Shown here: positions 56,060 through 64,000 of the stretch, in pieces
Position numbering within the stretch: position 1 is the first letter of the stretch
Layout of the letters: each line of letters opens with the position of its first letter
Source: Chlorops oryzae
Lineage: Eukaryota > Arthropoda > Insecta > Diptera > Chloropidae
Direction: 5' to 3'
NCBI GenBank assembly: GCA_020466095.1
Contig: CM035807.1
Location: 22,128,198 to 22,192,197, forward strand
Length of the DNA: 64,000 nucleotides
The notes under the pieces: model-generated
Seen by the model: the letters and a program-made list of their open reading frames with translations, nothing else
Databases searched by the model: none
Told to the model about the DNA's origin: nothing
Program-made: the position numbers and the translations under genes

Positions 56060-57052
56060 TATAATGATATCTTTACGCATATATCTTTTATTGATCCTTC
56101 GCGGAGAAATCGGCAAAAATTCTCAAATATGTATTTGAAGCTGAAGGTCGTTTTCGTGGGGTTGGTGCCACGTCTGAGGCGTATTGACCCGACCTATAGC
56201 TTACTGGACATCAGTAGGACATGGACCGAAAGTATCTCCTATACCTGATCTAACTCATCTGACTACCGAAAAGAGTGGCTAGTACAAATGATCAATAAGG
56301 TAATCTAAATGGGTTTATAGCATCTGTATTTCCTTCGGGTTGGTTGCTAGGACTATGATCGCTTATATTCGCTCGTTAGATTCTCATCGGTAAGATAGGG
56401 ATCACCGTAGGCACTTTTAACTGCTCTTAAATTTTGATTCTTAAAAGCTCCCGTCTATAAAATTTATAAAAAAAAAAAACTGGAACCGAAACCGGAGAAA
56501 AAATCCATAAATGCACCGAATTCTAAAGACAAAAAAACATCGCTTAACTACAAAACACTAATCAGCCGTATGAGATCAAAAGTTCTGCAGACCAGGATCG
56601 CAAGTTAAGTCGACTTAGACATGTCCGTTCCTCTATCCGTTCATACATTTTTCTTTGATCGAATCATTTCCGAAACACCTGAAATAAAGTACGTTAGCAT
56701 GTTGTGCCCAGAGGCTGATCCTATACACAAGTGGGCATGCCGCGCCTACTTCCAAGCCCTAATATACACCCAAAAATAATGGATTATAGTAACCAGCGTA
56801 TGAAGAGTCGTGGAATCTTCAAATTCAAAATACATATTCACCATAATGCCCGAAAGGTGTATGGGAGAAATCTGTTGGGTCTGCCCACTGCCACGCCCAG
56901 ATATGTACATTTTTCGTAGCTTCCGAACAGGACCTGGCTATAAAGAATTTTGGCCTTGACCGGTTTTAGGGCCTTAGGGCAAACAGGATCACAGGATTTC
57001 AAGACGATCTAGATCGTTCTTTAAATTTTCATTTGTATGTACCCTAGTGTGA

Positions 57053-57457
57053 TCAATTGAGACTTCTATTAATGTTGAAAGTCCGTCTAATGCTCTTGGC
57101 AATTAATTCAACAATTTGTTCCTTTAATAACTCGGACTTTTCTAGCGAATTAAATTGTGTCATTTTCGTTTCATTAACAATTTTGATTGTGGCATTAGGC
57201 CACAACCACCCACGGTCAAAAATATTTAAGTTGAAGTGCACATGAGCAGGCACGTGTGCCGTCACAAGGCTCATCAAATCTGAATTTCTTTGACATTTCG
57301 TTACGCAATTCGATGCTTCTTCAATCGCCGCGGCAACGGAAGCATTCAAATTACCGAAAAGCAGCAGAAGATTCGGCAAAAAAATAATTAAAAAACAACA
57401 AAAACAATAAACGTTGTTAGGGAGCTTCGAAAGCCTCGGAGAAAGAAAAAAAAACAA
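57053..57457 (-). CDS. hypothetical secreted or membrane-anchored protein in duplication copy 2, 134 aa
   Basis: The ORF opens MFFFLSPRLSKLPNNVYCFC followed by a strongly hydrophobic stretch (FLIIFLPNLLLLFGNLNASV), compatible with a signal peptide. A polar chain with two close cysteines (NCVTKC) follows, then FDRGWLWPNATIKIVNE, and it ends SIRRTFNINRSLN. Compared with copy 1 a 35-nt deletion joins KSELLKE to IVELIAKSI, and this deletion is what keeps the frame open. I do not recognise the family. It may be a real small secreted gene, or a decayed gene whose frame survives by chance. Confidence 0.35.
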   Translation of the reverse strand: MFFFLSPRLSKLPNNVYCFCCFLIIFLPNLLLLFGNLNASVAAAIEEASNCVTKCQRNSDLMSLVTAHVPAHVHFNLNIFDRGWLWPNATIKIVNETKMTQFNSLEKSELLKEQIVELIAKSIRRTFNINRSLN

Positions 57458-58347
57458 AATGTTTCACTTGAGGCAAAAAAGCCTCAGAAGCTGCATGCAA
57501 TTAAAATTTGCCTAACAGAGACATTGAAACGTGCCAGTGGAGGACGACTGAAGTGGCCATTAAAGTAAACTCATATGAAAAACCATGTTGAAGCAACATC
57601 AATGAGGTGTAGGAAGTTGCTATTCATTGAATAAATGAAAGAAGCAACAATTGCTGCAATGCAACATTCACATACAAATGATACAAAGCAATGAGAGCAA
57701 CAACTTCTTGAATTGAACATTGCGTAAAGTAACGTCGCCATTGGTTGGCATCTGCTCTAGACACGATTTGGTTTTAACACGAAACTGGGTCAAATTAATC
57801 GAGCCGTGATGTTGCCGCAGCCAGAAGTCATTCAATTGAGTAGTTTCTGCTGTGGGCTCTCGTAGGCCTCAAGAGCACTTCCCAGTTCATTGTCATTTCA
57901 AGGTTGCACACTTGGCGGCGGCAGAAGCTGTAGTGCCTCTAGTCTGACCTTCAACTATTATCGAGGACTCGACTCGATATTGAGATGACAAGATTTCTTG
58001 CCGCTAGACTTCAACCAGAGAGCCTTTAAGGTGACGTTGCACTCACTAATTGTCCGCAGTGGAAATGAAAATATGCATCCACATTTTTTTATTGAGAAGG
58101 TTAATCATAGTCCAATTCAATCAGCAAAAAACTCCATTAGCCAAGAGCGTTTTTATTCCTTGGTTGATATGTAAATGTCAAAATAGGCGGGCATGCAGAA
58201 AATTATTTCAGGAGCCCTTTTTGGCACTTCAAAATCTTAAATCGTGACTAGCTTCCTGTGTTCCTTTTGTAATTCATCGCATATCCGAGGGTTCAAACTC
58301 CCTTCACCACTCACAGCGTACATCCCTGCTTCTATGGTATGTTTATA

Positions 58348-58504
58348 CAGTCAATAGTCGCTATAACGAATTCCAAGGGATCGGAAAAATAATTCGTTAC
58401 ATCGAGAAATCGTTATATGGAGAGAAAAAGACACTAAAGATGTGGCGAAAAAGCCTTCAGAAGATTCGCTATAGAGAGAAATTCGTTATAGAGAGTTTCT
58501 ACTG
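58348..58504. mobile_element. 157-bp pogo-type MITE in duplication copy 2
   Basis: The same element carried by the duplication, with left end CAGTCAATAGTCGCTATAAC. TA flanks remain. The left terminus has more changes than that of copy 1. Confidence 0.85.
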
Positions 58505-59029
58505 TATAATGATATCTTTACGCATATATCTTTTATTGATCCTTCGCGGAGAAATCGGCAAAAATTCTCAAATATGTATTTGAAGCTGAAGGTCGTATTC
58601 GTGGGGTTGGTGCCACGTCTGAGGCGTATTGACCCGACCTATAGCTTACTGGACATCAGTAGGACATGGACCGAAAGTATCTCCTATACCTGATCTAACT
58701 CATCTGACTACCGAAAAGAGTGGCTAGTACAAATGATCAATAAGGTAATCTAAATGGGTTTATAGCATCTGTATTTCCTTCGGGTTGGTTGCTAGGACTA
58801 TGATCGCTTATATTCGCTCGTTAGATTCTCATCGGTAAGATAGGGATCACCGTAGGAATTTGTAACTACTCTTAAATTTTGATTCTTTAAAATTTCTATA
58901 AAATTTATAAAAAAAAAAAACTGGAACCGAAACCGGAGAAAAAATCCATAAATGCACCGAATTCTAAAGACAAAAAAACATCGCTTAACTACAAAACACT
59001 AATCAGCCGTATGAGATCAAAAGTTCTGC

Positions 59030-59660
59030 CCCATAATTTTTGTTTCATGGCAATCAAGTTTTTTGTTTTTAACCGGAGGGGGACACACACACACACACAT
59101 GCTATGGACTTCAATCATCGTTTTCAGGTGAATTCTTTTTACTGCAAATCAACCGAAAATGCTACAATTTGCGATCGAATCATTTAAAAAAAAAGGAAAA
59201 AACCCAATTACAACAAAATATTTTGTAAACGAGAAAGCCACAAAAAATTAACATCGATTTCCGAAATGTTACAGTCAAGGTCACCGGCTAGGTCAAGCCT
59301 GTTGAGGGAATGTCCTTCCGCACTTAAAAATAGAGATTCTTCTTGTTTTTTTTTCCTTCATAAATACATGAATAAAACTGACACAACAGGAAAACATCTT
59401 TAAGCCCTCCTTACACGCACTCGTTTCATTCAAAAGATTGATCTTTTCGTGTCTCTTTCAACCGACGGCGATGGTGCATTAATTGCTTTTAATGGGACTC
59501 TTCGATGCCGCTGTTTTGCTGTTGCGGTTACTCGAGATTTTTCTTCGCTCCGTTTCAACTTGTTGTTTCTTGCGTCGTCATTGTGATTCGCCGTTTCGTC
59601 TGCCGCCCCGACCACCATTTAATGCTGTTTAAATCATAATAATTCATTCGACCTGCCGTC
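59030..59660. other. intergenic region upstream of the Tweedle gene
   Basis: Contains a short (CA)n tract near 59085-59100 and no recognised exon. The minus-strand open frame at 59430-59618 has low-complexity basic composition and is not believed. Confidence 0.5.
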
Positions 59661-59666
59661 GATCCA

Positions 59667-59702
59667 TATAAAATCCAATGTTGCGCTCCGTTGGCCATCA
59701 GT
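59667..59702 (+). promoter_or_regulatory. TATA box and initiator of the Tweedle gene
   Basis: TATAAA at 59667-59672 is followed by TCAGTT at 59698-59703. With A59700 as +1 the TATA box starts at -33, close to the usual spacing. The predicted leader of about 230 bases ends at the ATG at 59929. Cuticle genes commonly have such TATA/Inr promoters. Confidence 0.7.
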
Positions 59703-59928
59703 TTCGCTTGAGCTGCAAAGCCGCCAGCCAGTTCGAAGGGAAATTTAAATTAAGTCATAACGATAGCTGTGAGCGTTGTGTGTGCGACCGTAATACGATT
59801 TGGTGCCAATAAATCTCTGGATTCAGACAGAAACTTATTTAAAGGACAAAAAAAAAAAAAAACGAAGCAACGAGAAGTGAAAGAATCTTTTTCCTCTGTG
59901 TGTTTTTCTGTGTATTTTTGTGGTTCGA

Positions 59929-61101
59929 ATGAAGAAAATGCGTGCACTCATCGTTTTAACGTATTTAGTGGCCGCTGCGTCAGCGCGTCCTGACGTCGGC
60001 TATAATTACAGTGGAGCGAAAAGCGGCCTGCCTCAAAATGGTGAGTAAAAATGAACTCAAGAGTTAAGAGTATAAGAATTACTTTCATAAAAAATTTCAG
60101 CGCATCAATTGAGTCCTCATGTGCGTCAACAACAGTTACCATCCGAGAATAGTTTTCACGATTTCTCGGCACCGTCAACGAACTTTTTACCACCAACAGC
60201 TGCTGCACCAACATCCGAATCAGTTGATCAACATCAACATCATCATAATAATGACGATCTACAAAGAACCAGTCAAAACCTTCCAACTGTGCAACACACA
60301 GAAGACTCTTACAACATAGCCTTCCATCAATCGAGCAACTCCCATCAATCGGGTGGCTATCCCTACACATCGAAAACCACCATCCATAAGCACATTTACG
60401 TGCACGTTCCGCCGAAGGAATTCGAAGACGAAGATGTTATAACAACGCGTGTCCACTACGAAACTGCTCCAAAGCAAAAGCATTACAAAATAGTCTTCAT
60501 TAAGGCACCAGAAGCACCAAGTATTCGGCCGCCAGTCGTGCAGCCACCACCACAGAACGAAGAGAAAACACTCATCTATGTTTTGCATAAAAAACCCGAG
60601 CTCGATCAGGATATCATCATACCAGCAGCAGCGCCAACGCAACCATCGAAACCTGAAGTCTTCTTCATCAAGTATAAGACTCAGAAGGAGGAAGCTCCTG
60701 TTTATGGTCCACCACCGTCAATGCCATCTCAGAATCTTGATATGGATCCACGCAGTATTGATGCCCCGGCTTCCGAATACGGGACCCCAGATGTTGAAAG
60801 CTTTTCACCCGGGTCACACAACGAGTCAGTTGCTCCCATGACCACGCCACGACCTGCCGAACAAAAGCAGCCTGAATCAGCGCAGCCAAAATTATCACCG
60901 CCACTTGAAGATTCATTTAATGAACCTAACATGGCGGCTGCCATCGTACCTGAAGATCAACCCACAGCGGATATACCCATCAATCAGTATTTAGCGCCCG
61001 ATGCAACAAAAAGCATGACACCCATTATTGTTGAAGATAACCACGTGCCATCAAACAACTATGGTCCACCAAATCAATTTTTCATCAAGAAGAAGAAGTG
61101 A
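59929..61101 (+). CDS. Twdl: Tweedle-family (DUF243) cuticle protein, 2 exons, 370 aa
   Basis: Exons are 59929-60040 and 60101-61101 (1113 nt), and the 60-bp intron has a GTGAGT donor. Residues 1-19 (MKKMRALIVLTYLVAAASA) form a clear signal peptide. A short first coding exon that carries the signal sequence is typical of fly cuticle genes. The DUF243 core lies at about 130-230, with its repeated beta-strand blocks TIHKHIYVHVPP, KHYKIVFIKAPEAP, EKTLIYVLHKKPE and EVFFIKYKTQKE. The flanks are long, Gln/His/Ser-rich before and Pro/Ser-rich after, and contain YGPP motifs. The end is FFIKKKK. Tweedle proteins are secreted by epidermal cells, assemble in the exoskeleton and affect body shape in Drosophila. 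At 370 aa it is longer than many family members because of the C-terminal Pro-rich part. An AATAAA is present at about 61365. Confidence 0.92.
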
Positions 61102-61423
61102 AGGTACTAAAAGCGGAGAAACTTCAAAGCTTTTAGGCAATTTTCTTTTAGTCATATTTTGTACATAGCAATTCTTTTGAATATTTAAACACACACACAC
61201 ACAAAACTACATACAGACACCGTAAGCACACTGCCAACAATTGAGCCCCTCAGTTGCGACATATCAATTTCTTTGGATGCACCTGTTATGCCTTGTTACT
61301 ACACTATACCCAACCGTATCCACCACTTTCTGCTACCTCAACGAACGAACTTTTTTAAACTCGAAATAAAATAAAATCGAATTTATTACGTAAAAAGTAA
61401 GCAGCTCCTTTCACTTCCAATTG

Positions 61424-61618
61424 ATGACCCAATTTTTCGCCATACATCGAACCATTCCACAGCTGCGGTTAGCAGCACATAGGTTGGCTAACAACACAGC
61501 AAAAGCATCAGATTACCCAAAAGGAGTACTATTAGGAGGGATAGAAGCCAGAAACACGTCACTCCGACATCCCGATCCAGCGAATTTCTTGGCCTATTTT
61601 AATAAAACCACAAAATAG
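61424..61618 (+). CDS. unrecognised short ORF, about 64 aa
   Basis: MTQFFAIHRTIPQLRLAAHR and the continuation (PKGVLLGGIEARN, HPDPANFLAYFNKTTK) have balanced composition and an Arg/His-rich, acid-free N-terminus resembling a mitochondrial presequence. It lies 35-60 bases beyond the AATAAA of the Tweedle gene, so it is unlikely to be part of that coding sequence. It could be a small gene, a retrocopy fragment or chance. Family not recognised. Confidence 0.3.
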   Translation: MTQFFAIHRTIPQLRLAAHRLANNTAKASDYPKGVLLGGIEARNTSLRHPDPANFLAYFNKTTK

Positions 61619-61941
61619 CGAGAAGTGAAAGAAGGCGAAGAGTCGCGAAGGGAAAATTCAATTGTCTTCTCTGATTCAACAGCATTAAAACAACAGTAAC
61701 GAAGACAACGAAATACGTCAAGCCGATTTTTCTAGAGTACCTATCAATCTTTAACGAATAATACAGACGAGCCTCGGTAATTAAAGTGGACTGAGAAACG
61801 ATTTCGATAAGACAAGACCTTGACTTGAAAACTGTTATTTTGGAAGTCATGTACATATACAGGGAAGCTCAGGTATACACACACCTCAGGAGGAGAATGA
61901 TCGAATCCGAAAAAGAAGTTAAGAAGGGTTAAGAAGAAGTA

Positions 61942-62248
61942 CAGTGTGCCCCCTGTACTCCGAAAAAGGTTTTGTAGGGCAGTATCGAACTATCGATTTT
62001 TGGGATTGTACAGTAATGCCTAGGACCCCCATATAGTCCGGAAGTTTTTTACAAAAGAGTACAGACTTTGTAATACGACAATTTGCATATCCAATGATAG
62101 TATTCTAATGGTTAAATTCTGAAGCAAAAAATTCGATATTTTTCAATATCCATTTATCCATAAATTCCATATCGCTGAATAATTTAAATGTCGGATTACA
62201 TTGAGAGCAGGATTTTGCAGGGGTCGGATTACTGGGGGTCGTACAGTG
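61942..62248. mobile_element. possible 307-bp TA-associated MITE
   Basis: The left end CAGTGTGCCCCCTGTACTCC resembles the reverse complement of the right end (CACTGTACGACCCCCAGTAA), with small gaps. TA precedes the left end, but the right flank is not TA. Family and boundaries are tentative. Confidence 0.35.
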
Positions 62249-63153
62249 GACTAATTTTTCATTTAGGTTTAGAAAAATCCCCTATGGGAAACGGAAGCGT
62301 GGACTTTAACTGGTTCTCGAAAGAGATATCAAATGGCTTTGTATTCCCAAAGTGTATAAAATCAGAATCAAAATCGTCTTAATGAACGGCTAGATGGGAA
62401 CGGCGCCATATAATACCATTCATCCAGTGGTGTAGACCGAACAAACAGCCCAAAAAGGGAAAATTGATATCATAGATCATTGTATTTGAGATACAAATAC
62501 ATACGTATCTGATTCATTTGGTAGTGTTATCTATTAAAGAGAGCCCCCAGAACATCATGCTTCGAAAATTTACAAGCAAATCCATTCATGAAAAATTCAT
62601 CAAAAGTTTTCCTGTCTGATTGTAAATTTTACGACTTGGTATATCCTAAAGTGACAGGTTCGTGTGCTGCAACATATCCCTGCGGGTGCGATTATGTATC
62701 AAAATCAATAGATTTATTTGGGATTCAGTTGAGGAATCAATCAACCAGTCATTCACACTGTTGACAGAGTATTTAAGTTTGTTTCCTTTCTTCACGAAAT
62801 TTCTAATCCGAAATTTTTGCTCACAAAAAAAAAATAGAATTTTTTCGTACAAAAATTCTCTTGCTGTGTAGAAAAATGCAATAAAAGAGGATTACCAATA
62901 ACCAAACAACTGTAATAAGAACAAAACAAAAATATATGTTGCAGTGGCCATGAATCAGGAGCACGTGTTTTCTAGCAACATGACCCATTCATGCCAGCCG
63001 GCGCTTTATGGATGTAAACAAAAAATTTTGTAGCCTTAAAATTGGCGCGAAAAAGCCGGCACATGCGCACTGCCGCCCATCAGTGTTGCAGCAACATTAA
63101 AAGAATATATTCTTGAGAGGCAATTTGAACTCATCATTCTGAACACACAGATC

Positions 63154-63642
63154 AGTTTGCGTTTCGACTCCCACGAGCAACAACGAACAGAGAAATGAGC
63201 ATCTGCGATTTTCTGACTATTTCTTTCGTTTTTGACGAGAAAACCTCCGGTCTTTCGCTTGTGGACTCATAGGCTCAAGGTGGAATTAGCGTAATGTGTA
63301 AAGTTTTCAATTCAAACGTTTGCGAGTTTCACCAAGAAATATGCTGAAATAAATCACACGCGAGTTTCTTAATGCATAGAATTTATTACATACAGTTGGT
63401 GACTTCGGCGCTCGATATTTTGAAAACAAGTGCAAAATTTTTGAAGTGAATTACGTTGGAGGATTTGTGTCCTTTACGAAAACCGATATATGTACATTCC
63501 ATACCGGTTCATTTTAATAGTATTTGGAACCTTGCAAAGCTTCCGCTTTGAGACTTAGTCTATTGTGTTACAAATTATCATGCAAGGCTGGTTTCACAGT
63601 GATCATCGTTACATAGATTAATGGGCATAAATTGTTTCGTTG
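63154..63642 (+). promoter_or_regulatory. possible transcription start and non-coding first exon of a gene beyond the right edge
   Basis: ATCAGTTT at 63151-63158 matches the fly initiator, and the following 40 bases are less AT-rich than the surroundings. A consensus donor (TTG|GTAAGTG) lies at 63643. Short upstream-ORF-like frames occur between them. No TATA box is seen at -30. This is suggestive only. Confidence 0.25.
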
Positions 63643-64000
63643 GTAAGTGAATTTTCAACTTAAGCTAATGGACTTGTTTAAGAAATCTTCAAATCTGAAA
63701 TTGTATTCGAGAATTGTGGAGAATTATATTTACAAATTTATGTATTATTTTAGGGTTCATAGTCTTCAAGCCAGTTTAAAATTTTTGAAGGTTTAAATTT
63801 TCAAATAATAGTCTTCAGGAGAATTAAAATTAGATAAATTTTGTATGAACATTTTTGAAAAGTTCAAATATAGCAAAGGTTTTTGTTTGAGTAATATGCC
63901 AGCCACACGTAGATCGAGATTGAGCAATTTCAGAACAAAATTCAAATTGCCTCAATTTCAAATGTCAAATTTGTTCTAAAATTTTTTGAAATTGAGCAAT

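Larger units (their letters stand above)
54078..56588. repeat. tandem segmental duplication, copy 1 (2511 bp)
   Basis: The unit starts at GGATCG(A/C)AAGTTAAGTCGA and ends at ATGAGATCAAAAGTTCTGC. The same DNA follows immediately as copy 2 (56593-59029), in direct orientation. The copies are highly similar and differ by substitutions and by two deletions in copy 2 relative to copy 1 (about 47 bp near 54445-54495 and 35 bp near 54640-54680). Each contains a dispersed-repeat head, a minus-strand ORF and a pogo-type MITE. Confidence 0.95.
56593..59029. repeat. tandem segmental duplication, copy 2 (2437 bp)
   Basis: See copy 1. Offset between copies falls from 2515 bp at the left to 2445 bp near the MITE because of deletions. 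Both MITE copies keep their TA target sites, so the MITE inserted before the duplication. Confidence 0.95.
61102..64000. other. 3' region of the Tweedle gene and right-hand intergenic DNA
   Basis: Holds the Tweedle 3' UTR to about 61390, a (CA)n tract at about 61189-61203, a 65-codon plus-strand frame (61424-61618), a TA-flanked repeat-like element (61942-62248) and a possible non-coding first exon (63154-63642). No recognised protein gene. Confidence 0.5.

Overview
The window is AT-rich nuclear DNA of an insect, most likely a brachyceran (acalyptrate) fly. The grounds are short GT-AG introns of about 55-170 bp next to multi-kilobase ones, a Tweedle cuticle-protein gene, a DUF4789 secreted protein, fly-style TATA/Inr promoter elements, and many small TA-flanked inverted-repeat elements. 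No genus is claimed. All gene models below were spliced by eye. Every exon chain closes in frame except the aldehyde dehydrogenase.

Layout, left to right. 1-6 kb is mostly non-coding: two local tandem duplications, a 556-bp inverted-repeat element with a 13-bp flanking repeat, and two weak minus-strand exon candidates. 6.0-7.85 kb (+) holds mtTFB2, the mitochondrial transcription factor B2. 7.98-9.4 kb (-) holds a secreted DUF4789 protein, tail-to-tail with mtTFB2. 10.4-22.3 kb (+) holds the RalGAP alpha subunit (1998 aa, 8 exons). Its first two introns carry several transposons, a decayed copy of exon 2 and an in-frame 18-nt microexon candidate. 26.9-40.5 kb (+) holds a four-transmembrane protein gene with two alternative first exons that share one splice phase. 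40.9-44.8 kb (-) holds an ALDH1-class aldehyde dehydrogenase, tail-to-tail with the previous gene and carrying two single-base insertions. 45-47.2 kb has three tRNA-like (SINE-type) sequences. 47.6-48.6 kb (+) holds a small LRMDA-like leucine-rich-repeat protein. 48.6-59.9 kb is gene-poor and includes a 2.4-2.5 kb tandem duplication with a shared minus-strand ORF. 59.9-61.1 kb (+) holds a Tweedle (DUF243) cuticle protein behind a clear TATA/Inr promoter. The last 3 kb has no firm gene, but has a possible 5' exon of a gene running off the right edge.

The genes do not form one pathway: mitochondrial transcription, Ral GTPase signalling, cytosolic aldehyde oxidation and cuticle formation sit side by side, as is usual in a fly genome. 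The observations most worth a second look are the alternative promoters of the four-TM gene, the exon-2 duplication and microexon in RalGAP alpha, the two insertions in the dehydrogenase, the tandem duplication with its divergent reading frames, and the inverted-repeat element with an unusually long target duplication.
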